Notes: generated from the letters alone by a model not told the origin. DNA of 64,000 bases from Anaerolineae bacterium (GCA_022824465.1 JAJDZV010000003.1:1-64000), one strand, 5' to 3'; shown: positions 27,586-37,798, counted from the first letter of the stretch. Translations and numbers: made by a program.

Positions 27586-28458
27586 CTAAGCCCCGAAGAG
27601 CGGCGTCGGCAGCCCCTTCACCCCCGGCTGGTAGCTGAACAAGCTGCCCGCCAAGGGATACTGTTTCAACTGCTCGTCCGACATGGCCGTGCTCGCTGTG
27701 ACGATATAAAGCGTGTCCAAATCAGCGCCGGCGAAAGTACAACTGGTGATATTCAGCGCCGGCATCGGCACGACTTGCAGGATCTCGCCCGCCGGCGAAT
27801 AACGCGTGAGGCGCGCGCCGCCGAAATGCGCCACCCAAATGCAATCCTCGCTGTCAGTCGTCATGCCATCGGGCACGCCTTCATCATCCTGCGTGAATTG
27901 GGTGAAGACGCGCTTGTTGCTCAGCTCGCCGTCCGGTGCCATGTCCAGGGCGTAAATCGTCCGCTTGATGCTGTCGGTGTGGTAGATGACGCTGTTGTCT
28001 CGGTTAAACGTGGGGCCGTTGCAGATGATGTAATCGCTGTCGCATTGCCGCACGCTCAGGTCAGGATCGAGCCGATACAGCGCGCCGCTCTCCTCGGTTT
28101 GGCCGATGTCCATCGTGCCCGCCCAGTAGCGTCCGCTCTTGTCGACCTTGCCATCGTTGAAGCGGTTGCCGGGCATATCGGCTTCCGGCAGGACGATCGG
28201 CTGGGCGGAGAGCACATCAAAGTCGAGCCAGACGTAGCCATCGTTGATCGTGCCGATGAAGCCGCCGCCTGCGCGCGGACTCAAGCTGGTGACTGCAAAG
28301 TCGAATGTCCAGGTCGTCTTGCCGCCATCGGCCAGAGCATAGCGGTGGACCTTGTTCTTAAAGATGTCGACCCAATAGACCGCGTTCTCCGCCTCGACCC
28401 ACAGCGGCCCCTCGCCCAGGATCGCGGGAATCTCCCATACCAACTGTACTTCACTCAT
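27586..28458 (-). CDS. SMP-30/gluconolactonase/LRE family protein
   Basis: LGEGPLWVEAENAVYWVDI, RFNDGKVDKSGRYWAGTM, GVPDGMTTDSEDCIWVAHFGG. Confidence 0.92.
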   Translation of the reverse strand: MSEVQLVWEIPAILGEGPLWVEAENAVYWVDIFKNKVHRYALADGGKTTWTFDFAVTSLSPRAGGGFIGTINDGYVWLDFDVLSAQPIVLPEADMPGNRFNDGKVDKSGRYWAGTMDIGQTEESGALYRLDPDLSVRQCDSDYIICNGPTFNRDNSVIYHTDSIKRTIYALDMAPDGELSNKRVFTQFTQDDEGVPDGMTTDSEDCIWVAHFGGARLTRYSPAGEILQVVPMPALNITSCTFAGADLDTLYIVTASTAMSDEQLKQYPLAGSLFSYQPGVKGLPTPLFGA

Positions 28459-28555
28459 ATTCGCCTTCCTGTATACACGGAGTGCTGTATTTTAACCACA
28501 GCCGTTCGCAAGTCACAATTTAGCCCACAGGATTTTGAAACCACAAACAGTGTGC

Positions 28556-28584
28556 GTACGGGCGAGCCGGTGGCTCGCCCCTAC
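28556..28584. repeat. Dispersed palindromic repeat (family A)
   Basis: GTACGGGCGAGCCGGTGGCTCGCCCCTAC. Confidence 0.65.
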
Positions 28585-28755
28585 AGAATTCGACGTGAGC
28601 GTGATTGGCAATCCGCCGGGTTTCATAAGCAAGTGAACACAAAGGGCACAGAGAAAGACGCTGCGGTTTTGGCTACCATAACCAAAAACGTCACGACTGA
28701 ACTCGGTGATCTCGGTGTCCTCGGTGGTAAGGAAACTTTACCATACTTGCCCATT

Positions 28756-29889
28756 CTACCAATTCGTGAACGAGCCGTCCGCCCGGCGCAGATGCGTTCG
28801 CTCGCCCAGACTGTAGGGATACTTGCCGATTGCCTCAGCGTTGAACTCGATGCCCAGGCCCGGCGCAGTCGGCGGCAGCAGGTAGCCGTCCACCCATTCC
28901 GGCTGGTTCAGCACCAGATCGGGCATGCTTTCTCCCGGGCGCTTCGGCAATTCCTGCACAACGCAATTCGGCGTCGACAAACACAAATGCAGAAAGGCCG
29001 AGCCGGCGACCGGACCGATGGGATTATGCACGGCCAGGTCGATATAATGCGTCTCGCACATGGCGGCGATCTTCTTGGCTTCGGTCAGCCCGGCGCAAAT
29101 GCACAGATCGACGCGCGCGTAGTCGATCAGCTCTTCTTCGATGATTTGGCGGAACTCCCACTTGGAACTGTATTGCTCGCCCGCGGCCAGCGGCACAGTC
29201 GTTCGGGCGCGCAGTTGCCGGTAAGATTGCGAATTCTCGACGCGTAGCGGGTCTTCAACGAAATAGGGGCGATATTGTTCAACTTCCTGGCACAGCCATA
29301 GCGAGTCCGCCATATTCAGGCGCGTATGCACATCAATGACGAGCTTGACCTCGTCGCCCAGTGCCAGTCGCAGCGCCTCAAACTCCCTGATCGCCCGCCG
29401 TACGGCCTCGTCAGGTTCCAGGATTTCGCTCTGCTGATGCGCCAGACCCCAGCGCAACATCTTCCAGCCCTCGGCCACCGACTGCTGGCAGCACTCGACC
29501 AGCTCCTCGACTGTCTCGCCATTGTTGTGGTTGTAAGTCAGCACCCGGTCGCGGACGCGCCCGCCCAGCAGCTCATACACCGGCACGCCCAGCGCCTTGC
29601 CTTTGATGTCCCACAGGGCGATGTCGATGGCGGCGATGGCGGACGTCAGAATGCGCTGCGCCGGGAAGAAACCGCCGCGGAAGAGCAGCTGCCAGATATG
29701 CTCGGTTTGGAAGGGATCCTGGCCGATCAGCAGGGGTCTGAAATGCTCAATGGCGCCAGCCACCGCCAGTTCGCGGCCGGTAAGGCCGGATTCGCCGATG
29801 CCGCTGATGCCCTCGTCGGTTTCGACCACGACGAAGCAGAAGGTGCGCCACTCCCGCGCCAGATGAACTTTGACGTCTGTGATTTTCAT
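28756..29889 (-). CDS. Mandelate racemase/muconate lactonizing enzyme family (sugar-acid dehydratase/cycloisomerase-like)
   Basis: MKITDVKVHL..GLTGREL..AIAAIDIALWDIKGKALGVPVYELLGG; KLVIDVHTRL; FVEDPL. Confidence 0.92.
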   Translation of the reverse strand: MKITDVKVHLAREWRTFCFVVVETDEGISGIGESGLTGRELAVAGAIEHFRPLLIGQDPFQTEHIWQLLFRGGFFPAQRILTSAIAAIDIALWDIKGKALGVPVYELLGGRVRDRVLTYNHNNGETVEELVECCQQSVAEGWKMLRWGLAHQQSEILEPDEAVRRAIREFEALRLALGDEVKLVIDVHTRLNMADSLWLCQEVEQYRPYFVEDPLRVENSQSYRQLRARTTVPLAAGEQYSSKWEFRQIIEEELIDYARVDLCICAGLTEAKKIAAMCETHYIDLAVHNPIGPVAGSAFLHLCLSTPNCVVQELPKRPGESMPDLVLNQPEWVDGYLLPPTAPGLGIEFNAEAIGKYPYSLGERTHLRRADGSFTNW

Positions 29890-30045
29890 GTAGACTCCAT
29901 TCCTTGCCGGATTCGTTGAAGGCTTATTCTAACCATAGAGACACTGAGGGCATAGTGAAATAGCTTGGCAGCCTTGTCGTTAAGCCAGCGGCAGGCTTGC
30001 TTCGTAGAGATAGTAGCGCGCCCGGTGATTACCGCGTAAAGCAGA

Positions 30046-30074
30046 CCGCCCCGCAGCTGATCCCAGCGGGGCGG
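30046..30074. other. Strong hairpin downstream of the GH16 gene
   Basis: CCGCCCCGC - 11 nt loop - GCGGGGCGG, 9-bp perfect stem; no clear T-tract, so terminator function uncertain. Confidence 0.5.
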
Positions 30075-30106
30075 CAAAGTGTCCGTTGAAGTTGACCGTA
30101 GAACGC

Positions 30107-32842
30107 CTACTCTGTCTTCAGTTGATATACGCGAACGTAATCCACCAGCATTTTTTGCGGGAAGATCGTTGTCTCATCGGGCACACCGGGCCAGTATCCA
30201 CCAACCGCGACGTTCAACAGCAAGAAGAAATCGTGATCGTAGACCCATTGCTTGCCTTCGAGGTCGTTGACGCTGATCAAGTTGACCAGCTCGCCATCAA
30301 CGTACCAGCGAATGACATACTCGTCCCAGTCAATAGCGTAGACATGGAAGCCCTCGTCGAAGTTGACATCGGCGCGATAGGCATGGCCAAGGTTGCCGGC
30401 GCCGCTGTAGCCGGGGCCGTGCAATGCGCCGTAAACCACGTTCTTCTCGCCCACATTCTCCAAAATGTCAATCTCGCCGCTCTGGGGCCAACTGACTTCG
30501 GGGAAGTTCGCGCCCAGCATCCAGAAGGCGGGCCAAATGCCCTGCCCGTTGGGGATGTCGATGCGGGCTTCCACGCGCCCGTAGGTGAACTCGACCTTGT
30601 TCTGCGTGATGCAGCGCGCCGATGTGTAGAGGCATTCGCCGTAGTGGCAGCTTGCCCCGTCCAGCGTCTCCTCGCGCGCCGTGATTACCAGATTGCCCGC
30701 GCCGTCATGGGCGACATTCTCGACGCGCTCGGTGTAGTATTCCAATTCGTTGTTGCCCCAGCCATGCCCGCCGACTTCGCAGGTCCAGGATTCGCCGTTG
30801 ATTGGAGCGCCGGCTTCCGCGTCAAACTCATCCGACCAGAGCAGGTCCCACTCGCGCGTATCCCAGCCGATGCTTTCGTCAATCTCGACTGCGGCAAGGG
30901 TCGCAGGCGCAACGATGCTTACCATGCTGGCGTCCTCAACGACAACGACTTCCACCTGATCGAGATAGGCGGTTCGCGCTCCGACATTGGCTGGGAAGCC
31001 AAAGGCGAAGCCATGGACTGCGTCCAGGTTGAAGCCGTCGTCCGGCGCCCCGCCCGGCTGCCAGTCGCTGCGCCGCTGGAAATAGGCGAAGGGGATGGTG
31101 AATTGCTGCCAGCCGGCATAATCGTCGAGCAGGTGGTAGAAGAAGCGCTCGGCGGTATCGGCCCTGTTGCCGGGCGCGCGATTGTCGAAGATTTCGATTT
31201 GGATGATTTGCCCGGTGTCGTTGCCATGGAGCCAGAAGCGCAGGGCGTTGTGCCCGGTCCAGTCCTGGCTCGCCCAGCCCGCGCCGTCAGTGAAGGCGTA
31301 GGTGAAGCCGCCCCAAGCGCCAATTTCGTAGTCGACGCGCAAGACCTGGTCGTGCGCCGTGGCTTCGGGGCGCGCCAGCCACGTGAAGGGAATCGCTTGC
31401 GCAATGCCGATGACGGCGTTGCCGGTCGAATCACCCCAGGGCACAAAGCCGATATCGGCGCCATCCTCCTGCTTGACCAACTTGACGCCGTCTTCAAAGT
31501 CGGCGATCAGCAGCGGCTCGGCATAGGCTATCGGCGCCAGCAAAGCTTGGTTGAGCGCGACCGCGGCCAATTGCGCCGGCTCGGGAGCGTCTTCCGCCGC
31601 TGCTTCAGGGGGCGCGTCCGCTTCCGGCAGGCTGTAGCCCGCCAGGAAGACCAATTGCACATCGTCAATGACGGCGAAGGCTTTCCCCGTACCCGTTGGG
31701 AAGCCGAAGGCATAGCCAGATACCGCATTCAGATTGAAGCCGTCATCGGGCGCGCCGCCCGGCTGCCAGTCACTGCGCCGCTGAAACTCGCTGAAAGGAA
31801 GCTCAAGCTGTTTCCAGCCGAAAGAATCGTCAGTGAAGCGGATGAACCAGCGCTCGGCAGTATCGCCATCCAGCTCCGGATTGCGGTTGTCGAATATCTC
31901 GAACTGGACTTCTGCGCCCGTGTTGAAGCCGAGGAACCACAAGGCAATGGCATTGTACTCGCGCCAATTCTGGCTCGTCCAGTTTTCGCCGTCGTTCAAG
32001 AGGTAGCTGAAGCCGCCCCAAGCGCTGATGTCGTAATTGACCGTCAGCGCGGTCGAAGGCTGGCCGCTGCGGACTGCTTCCGTCAGGCTCAATGTGACAT
32101 TGTCCGGCGTATCGCCCCAGGGCGCGAAGCCGATATCGTTGCCGAAGCTGTCTTGCGCCAGGAAGAGTTCGTCCATTTCAAAGTCGTTGAGGATCAGCGG
32201 GTCGACGCCTAAAGTCGTTAATGCCACGTCGTCCAGATAGGCGGTTTGGGGACCGGTTCCGGCCGGGAAGCCGAAGGCATAGCCCGAGACCTGGTTCAAG
32301 CCCAAGCCGTCGTCCGGCGCGCCGCCCGGCTGCCAGTCGGTTCGCCTTTGGAAGCTGCGGAAAGCGATGGCGAATTCCTGCCAGCCGGCGTAGTCGTCGG
32401 CGATGCGATAGAACCAGCGCTCGGCGCTATCGCTGTTCAGGTTGGGGTTGCGGTTGTCAAAGATCTCAACCTGCACCATCCCGCCGGTATTGTTGCCATA
32501 GAGCCAGAAGCGCAGGGCGTTGTGCCCGGTCCAGTCATCGCTGATCCAATTGCCGCCGTCGGTGAGCGCATGCGTGAAGCCGCCCCAGGCGCCGATATCA
32601 TAGTTGATCTCCAGCACTGATGTGGCGGACCCGTCCCGTTCCATTTCGGCGAGACTGAGCGCGACATTGCCAGCGACATCGCCCCAGGGCGCGTGGCCAA
32701 TCGCGTTATTGTATTCGTCGCGCCCGGCGAAGACGTCGCTTGTTTCAAAGTCGTCTATGGTCCGCGTCGCCGAGTCTTGCGCCAGCGCCAGCCCGGGCAG
32801 AAAAGTCGCCAGCGCTACAAGTATCAGGCTTCTAATCATCAT
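30107..32842 (-). CDS. Secreted GH16 endo-beta-glucanase (laminarinase-like) with three tandem CBM-like modules
   Basis: Signal peptide MMIRSLILVALATFLPGLALAQ; three repeats of ..INYDIGAWGGF..; GH16 catalytic WPQSGEIDILENVG. Track ORF extends to 32884. Confidence 0.92.
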   Translation of the reverse strand: MMIRSLILVALATFLPGLALAQDSATRTIDDFETSDVFAGRDEYNNAIGHAPWGDVAGNVALSLAEMERDGSATSVLEINYDIGAWGGFTHALTDGGNWISDDWTGHNALRFWLYGNNTGGMVQVEIFDNRNPNLNSDSAERWFYRIADDYAGWQEFAIAFRSFQRRTDWQPGGAPDDGLGLNQVSGYAFGFPAGTGPQTAYLDDVALTTLGVDPLILNDFEMDELFLAQDSFGNDIGFAPWGDTPDNVTLSLTEAVRSGQPSTALTVNYDISAWGGFSYLLNDGENWTSQNWREYNAIALWFLGFNTGAEVQFEIFDNRNPELDGDTAERWFIRFTDDSFGWKQLELPFSEFQRRSDWQPGGAPDDGFNLNAVSGYAFGFPTGTGKAFAVIDDVQLVFLAGYSLPEADAPPEAAAEDAPEPAQLAAVALNQALLAPIAYAEPLLIADFEDGVKLVKQEDGADIGFVPWGDSTGNAVIGIAQAIPFTWLARPEATAHDQVLRVDYEIGAWGGFTYAFTDGAGWASQDWTGHNALRFWLHGNDTGQIIQIEIFDNRAPGNRADTAERFFYHLLDDYAGWQQFTIPFAYFQRRSDWQPGGAPDDGFNLDAVHGFAFGFPANVGARTAYLDQVEVVVVEDASMVSIVAPATLAAVEIDESIGWDTREWDLLWSDEFDAEAGAPINGESWTCEVGGHGWGNNELEYYTERVENVAHDGAGNLVITAREETLDGASCHYGECLYTSARCITQNKVEFTYGRVEARIDIPNGQGIWPAFWMLGANFPEVSWPQSGEIDILENVGEKNVVYGALHGPGYSGAGNLGHAYRADVNFDEGFHVYAIDWDEYVIRWYVDGELVNLISVNDLEGKQWVYDHDFFLLLNVAVGGYWPGVPDETTIFPQKMLVDYVRVYQLKTE

Positions 32843-32899
32843 TGAGCTTTCTCCTTTTCGAATGCTAGTGTCTGACGATGTCATTCCGTTTTCGCCGTC

Positions 32900-34015
32900 T
32901 TACTTGTCTACGCCCGTGACCACAATCCCCTGGATGAAGACGCGCTGCGCCAGGAAGAATATCGCCAGCGGAGGGATCATTGATATCACGGCGGCTGCCA
33001 AAATCAGTTGCGTCTCTGAGCTGTAGAGGCCGTTGAATTCGGTCAAGCCAACTGTGATGGGGTTGGCTTCGCGATTGCCCGCCAGGTAGATCAGCGGACC
33101 GAAGAAATCGTTCCAGGCGAAGAAGAAATGGAATAGCGAGACAGCGGTCAAGGCAGGTACCGCTTGCGGCAGAATCACCGAAACGAAGGTGCGGACGCGC
33201 CCGGCGCCATCGATTTGCGCCGCTTCTTCCATTTCACGCGGAATCGTCAGGAAATATTGGCGCAGCAGGAAGATATTGTAGGCATTGCCGAACATCGCCG
33301 GCACGATTAGCGGCAACCACGTCCCGCCCCAACCGAGGACGTTGACGAAGAAGGCGTAGGTCGGCACAAGCGTTACCGCCGGCGGCAGGACGATTGTGCC
33401 GATCATGATCATGAAGAGCACATTCTTGAAGGGAAAGTTGAAACGCGCGAAACCGTAGGCGGCGCAAGACGACGCGGCCACCGTGCCAATCATGGTCACG
33501 AAGGCGTACATCAGCGTATTTGCCAGGAGCCGCGCGAAATCGATCGTTTGCCAGGCGCGCGGATAATTGTCCCACTGCACCGCGAATTCGCGCACCGGCT
33601 CAAGCTGACGCCAGTTGCCCTCCCATTGGATCAAGCCGCCAGCCGGATTCGCGGGATCGACGAATTCGCTCGCGCGGCGTCCTTTCTTGACCAGCGCCCA
33701 ATGGCGGATGCCCGACTCGGTCGGCACTTGCAGCACATCATAGTCGTCGCCTTCATAGGCGTAGCTGACCGCTTCCGCGGGCCAGACCGGCGCGCCCGGG
33801 TCGGAGGTTTGCGCCTTGCTCTTCAGCGAGGTGATGACGCCGTATGCCATCGGCATCAAATAGACGGCCAGAATGACCAGCGCGCCTAACGTCACCGCCG
33901 CTTGCAGCAGCAGGTCGCGGCGTCTTCTCGACAATTCGTATTCCGTGGAGTTCACGTTTGTCGCTGCCATCATTTGCTCTCCCCGGCGTAATAGACCCAG
34001 AAGCGTCCGGACCAA
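32900..34015 (-). CDS. Sugar ABC transporter permease (MalG-like)
   Basis: EMEEAAQIDGAGRVRTFVSVILPQAVPAL EAA loop. Confidence 0.92.
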   Translation of the reverse strand: MVRTLLGLLRRGEQMMAATNVNSTEYELSRRRRDLLLQAAVTLGALVILAVYLMPMAYGVITSLKSKAQTSDPGAPVWPAEAVSYAYEGDDYDVLQVPTESGIRHWALVKKGRRASEFVDPANPAGGLIQWEGNWRQLEPVREFAVQWDNYPRAWQTIDFARLLANTLMYAFVTMIGTVAASSCAAYGFARFNFPFKNVLFMIMIGTIVLPPAVTLVPTYAFFVNVLGWGGTWLPLIVPAMFGNAYNIFLLRQYFLTIPREMEEAAQIDGAGRVRTFVSVILPQAVPALTAVSLFHFFFAWNDFFGPLIYLAGNREANPITVGLTEFNGLYSSETQLILAAAVISMIPPLAIFFLAQRVFIQGIVVTGVDK

Positions 34016-34959
34016 AAGAGAAAGATGGTGATGCCCAACCCGATGATGAACATAAACCAGGCAAGCGTCGCGCCGTAGCCCATGTTCTGGAAGGGGAAGG
34101 CTTGCTTATAGAAATAGATCATGTAAAAGTTTGTTGTGCCTTCGGGGTAACCGTTGCCGCCGTTGAGCACGTAGGGCACGATGAAATACTGCAGCAGACC
34201 GACCACGCTAAGCACCAGGTTATAGAAGATGACCGGTGTGACCATCGGAACGGTGATCGACCAAAGCTGCCGCAGCCAACCAGCGCCGTCAATTGAGGCC
34301 GCTTCATACATCTCCGTCGGCACGCCCTGCAAACTGGCCAAATTGATCAAAATCGCGTTGCCGATGCCCCAAAGCCCGATAAAGGTATAGGCGACGTAGA
34401 TCAGGTTCGGGTCGTCCAGCCAGCGCAAGCCGTCCATGCCGACGGCGTCGATGCCGGTCAGCGCGATCATTTGGTTGAGCCAGCCCGTCTGCGGATTAAG
34501 CACCCGCGACCAGATCAGAATCGCCGCGATCAGCGGAACCATCGTCGGCGCGTAAAAGAGGGTACGCAGCACATTCCGCCCCAGCAGATGCTTCGAGTTG
34601 AGCAAGACCGCCAGCAAGAATGCCGACACCATGCCGATCGGCAGCGAAATCAAGGCGAACTTGAAGGTGACGAATAGCGCCTCCCAGGTATTGGGGTCTT
34701 CCGCGAGCATTCGACGCCAGTTTTCCAAGCCCACGAAGCGGGCTTCATCCGGCGCCGTAAGCACGAAATCGTAAAGTGAAAACAGGAACGAAACGATCAT
34801 CGGCGCGAAGTAGAAGAGGGCGAAGCCGATCAGCCAGGGGCTCAGGAAGAGCAAGCCCCACTTGGCTTCGTCCCGTTGCGCTCCCGTTAGCCGAAACGCC
34901 GCTCTCAGGCTCCATTTCGCCTGACCGCGCGCGGCGCCAAATTCAGTAAGCATATCCAT
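33970..34959 (-). CDS. Sugar ABC transporter permease (MalF-like)
   Basis: EMYEAASIDGAGWLRQLWSITVPMVTPV EAA loop; adjacent to the MalG-like gene. Confidence 0.92.
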   Translation of the reverse strand: MDMLTEFGAARGQAKWSLRAAFRLTGAQRDEAKWGLLFLSPWLIGFALFYFAPMIVSFLFSLYDFVLTAPDEARFVGLENWRRMLAEDPNTWEALFVTFKFALISLPIGMVSAFLLAVLLNSKHLLGRNVLRTLFYAPTMVPLIAAILIWSRVLNPQTGWLNQMIALTGIDAVGMDGLRWLDDPNLIYVAYTFIGLWGIGNAILINLASLQGVPTEMYEAASIDGAGWLRQLWSITVPMVTPVIFYNLVLSVVGLLQYFIVPYVLNGGNGYPEGTTNFYMIYFYKQAFPFQNMGYGATLAWFMFIIGLGITIFLFWSGRFWVYYAGESK

Positions 34960-35050
34960 GACGATTACCCTTGCGCTAGAGATTTCGGGTTGAGCCCGGC
35001 GGCGAGCGTATTACCTTCTCCGCCGGGCACGAAATTGTCGTCAGGATGCG

Positions 35051-36442
35051 CTACATATCGGCGTCGAAGATGGCTTGCAGGTCGTCCCGCAGCGCATCGA
35101 GCGCCGCATCCACGTCTTCATCGCCGTTGTTATCGACGAGTTGGCCGTATTCGCCGTAGCGCGCGCTCGCTTCCAGGAAGCTCGGCATGCCCTCCTCGTG
35201 ATTGGGGTTATCCGGATACTGCAAACCAGCCAGTACCGCATCCCAATTCAAGTTGGCCCAGTCGATATTCGGGTAGGCTTCGCTCTGCGCCGCAACCGTG
35301 CGCTCGATGAAGTCGCCTTGCAGGCTCAAGCGCGCCGGCATGCCGCCATAGAGGCTCGTCAGATCCGCCGCGCGTTCGCCCAGCAGATAGGTCAAGACTT
35401 CAAAAGCCGCTTCCGGGTTGTCGCTGCTGTTCATCACGCCGAAGGTATCGGCATGCAGTTTGGCGGTGGTGACGCCGTTATGCGAAGGCACGGGAGCGAA
35501 GTCCCAAGCCGCGTCCAGATTGGCGGTGCCCCAGCCGAGGAACCACAAGTGAATCGTGATCATGCCCATATTGCCGGTATCGAACCAGTTGGCGCTGCCG
35601 CCACCCATGATCTCGCTGCCGCTGTATACCGCGTTCGGCATGAAGTAGTCTTCCCACATCGCGTTGTGGTACCAGTGCTCGGCTTCGCGCCAGACATCGG
35701 GAATGACCGCGTTGCCCTCGGCATCCACGAAGTTGGCGGAGCCAAAGAGCGTCGCGCGGCCGCGGACATCGGTGAACTGGCTGCCGTAGCCGAATTGCAC
35801 GATATTGCCCGTGTCGAACTCGTCCATGGAGGCGTCGTTGCCGTTGATATCGACCGAAAGCAGTTTGGCTACCTCGGACAGGGTATCGATATTCCACTCA
35901 TGCTCGTTGCCTTCCCAGTCCGTGTACATCTCGCCATAGGCGCTCGGCGGATAGGGAATGCCGCCCTCGTCAAACAGGTCGATGTTGTACATCAGGAATG
36001 AGGGGAAGACGGCGAAGGGGATACCCAGCTGCCCCTCGCCCTCGACGCGATAGAAATCAATCAGCGCCGGGTCGAAGTCGCTAAGGTCATAGTCATTGGC
36101 CTCGATCAGCGAGGTCAGATCCAGCCAGGCGCCGGGGAAGGACGCCCGCCCGCGAATGCCCATCGGACCGACGATATCGGGCGCGTTGCCGGCGGCGATC
36201 TGGGTGCTGAGGACATCGTACGCTTGCGCGTTGTCTACGATCTCCAGCACCAGCTCAATGCTGTCTTGCGAGGCGTTGAAGTCGGCGACAATCTCTTCTT
36301 GCGCCGCCACCAGGGGCGCGTCTGTGCCCGCGCCCAAGCCGACATACCAGCGGACGCGAACCCGATCTTGCGCTTGCGCCAGGCCAACCGCCAATACAAG
36401 CAGCAGCAGGGCGCATAGGGTGATCTGTTTGGTTGAACGCAT
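35051..36442 (-). CDS. Sugar ABC transporter extracellular solute-binding protein
   Basis: Signal peptide MRSTKQITLCALLLLVLAVGLAQAQ; upstream of two permeases. Confidence 0.92.
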   Translation of the reverse strand: MRSTKQITLCALLLLVLAVGLAQAQDRVRVRWYVGLGAGTDAPLVAAQEEIVADFNASQDSIELVLEIVDNAQAYDVLSTQIAAGNAPDIVGPMGIRGRASFPGAWLDLTSLIEANDYDLSDFDPALIDFYRVEGEGQLGIPFAVFPSFLMYNIDLFDEGGIPYPPSAYGEMYTDWEGNEHEWNIDTLSEVAKLLSVDINGNDASMDEFDTGNIVQFGYGSQFTDVRGRATLFGSANFVDAEGNAVIPDVWREAEHWYHNAMWEDYFMPNAVYSGSEIMGGGSANWFDTGNMGMITIHLWFLGWGTANLDAAWDFAPVPSHNGVTTAKLHADTFGVMNSSDNPEAAFEVLTYLLGERAADLTSLYGGMPARLSLQGDFIERTVAAQSEAYPNIDWANLNWDAVLAGLQYPDNPNHEEGMPSFLEASARYGEYGQLVDNNGDEDVDAALDALRDDLQAIFDADM

Positions 36443-36592
36443 TTCTCTCTCCTACATTTATTCACTATCCGGCGTGGAACCCTGTGCTTGAAACCGGCTG
36501 CAAAATAGGCGAGTGCCCAGCGAAACCGATTTCAACCTGGATAAGAATTCTGTCAATAAGCCGCCTCCTGACTCTACCTTTACCTATGACTC

Positions 36593-37612
36593 CTAGCTGA
36601 CCGCGCCGCTGCTGGCGCGGATGACTAACTCGACCGGCAAGACAATATGCCGCGCTGGCTTGGGCGATGTCTTCACGATATCAATCAAGGTCTCGACCGC
36701 CAGCACGCCGGTGCGGTTGATCGGTTGGCGCACGGTGGTCAAGGGCGGGTCAGCGCTGGATGCCAGCGGCATATCGTCAAAGCCGACCACGGCGATATCG
36801 TCCGGCACGGTCAAGCCGCGATCGCGGATGGCGCGGATGGCGCCCAGGGCGATGGCGTCGGACTGGGCGAAGACCGCGTCCGGCTCGCGATCCAATAATG
36901 CCTGCATGGCGCCGTAACCGCCGGCTTCGCTGAAGTCGCTTACTTCGATCAGCGACTTGTCGAAGGGCAGGCCGCGGTCGCTTAGCGCCTGACGATAACC
37001 GGCGTCACGATCAGCGCCGGCGGTGTTATGCGCGGTCGCCAATTGACCGATGCGCCGGTAACCAAGCTGCATCAAGTGGCTCGTGGCCAGATAAGCGCCC
37101 GCTTCATTGTCGACATCGACATAACTGACATCGGCGAGGCTGGAGCGGGGCGGGCGGCCGATCTGCACGAAGGGGATATCGTATTGCTGAATCTTGTTGA
37201 CGAAGGTGCTTTCGATGGTGTCGGCAGTGACGATGATGCCGTCGATCAAGCCGCTGGCGACAATGCGCTGGCTTACCTTCTCCTCTTCTTCCACCGTTTG
37301 AAAGAGGAAGAGCGCCGGGGTGTAATCGTTCCGATTGCAGGCGTGGGAGATGGCTTGGATGACGAGCGGATAATAGGGATCGGCAAAAGCCGATTGCAGG
37401 ATGCTGGGCATAACCAAGCCGAAGACGCGCGACTGGCTGGAGGCGAGGGAGCGAGCGGCGGAATTGGGCTGATAACCGGTCTGGCGGATGACATCCTCGA
37501 CGCGCTGGCGGACGGGCGCGCTAATGTTGGGATGACCATTGATCACGCGCGACACGGTTGAGCGGGATACGCCGGCGAGCTCTCCGATTTCTTCCAGGGT
37601 CAAGCGTTTCAT
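36593..37612 (-). CDS. LacI-family transcriptional regulator
   Basis: LTLEEIGELAGVSRSTVSRVINGHPNISAPVRQRVEDVI HTH; VGFDDMPLAS. Confidence 0.95.
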   Translation of the reverse strand: MKRLTLEEIGELAGVSRSTVSRVINGHPNISAPVRQRVEDVIRQTGYQPNSAARSLASSQSRVFGLVMPSILQSAFADPYYPLVIQAISHACNRNDYTPALFLFQTVEEEEKVSQRIVASGLIDGIIVTADTIESTFVNKIQQYDIPFVQIGRPPRSSLADVSYVDVDNEAGAYLATSHLMQLGYRRIGQLATAHNTAGADRDAGYRQALSDRGLPFDKSLIEVSDFSEAGGYGAMQALLDREPDAVFAQSDAIALGAIRAIRDRGLTVPDDIAVVGFDDMPLASSADPPLTTVRQPINRTGVLAVETLIDIVKTSPKPARHIVLPVELVIRASSGAVS

Positions 37613-37717
37613 AAAAACTGTCTCAATTCTGGGAGCGCTCTACGCATTGCTGGCTATGGCGAGAGGTTGAACATCGCGAATTGTTGGTCTGAATTAGGTC
37701 AGGGCGTTTCAAGAGAA

Positions 37718-37733
37718 TTGAGAGCGCTCTCAA
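37718..37733. promoter_or_regulatory. LacI-type operator candidate
   Basis: Perfect 16-bp palindrome TTGAGAGCGCTCTCAA upstream of the lacI-like gene; second partial copy with GAGCGCTC core at 37633-37640. Confidence 0.65.
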
Positions 37734-37798
37734 CTTTTGCACATAGTATAAGCGCGAGTTTCAAGGCTGTCAACCAGGAAATTGAAATCAAATCAAAA

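Noticed and set aside
27559-29247. 562 aa ORF on the plus strand
   Set aside because: Antisense to the SMP-30 and MR/MLE genes and passes through an intergenic repeat region
30046-30074. Hairpin as a GH16 intrinsic terminator
   Set aside because: Stem is strong but no T-tract follows on the minus strand, so kept only as an unassigned hairpin
30086-32212. 708 aa ORF on the plus strand
   Set aside because: Antisense to the GH16/CBM gene; its apparent internal repeats simply mirror the CBM repeats on the other strand
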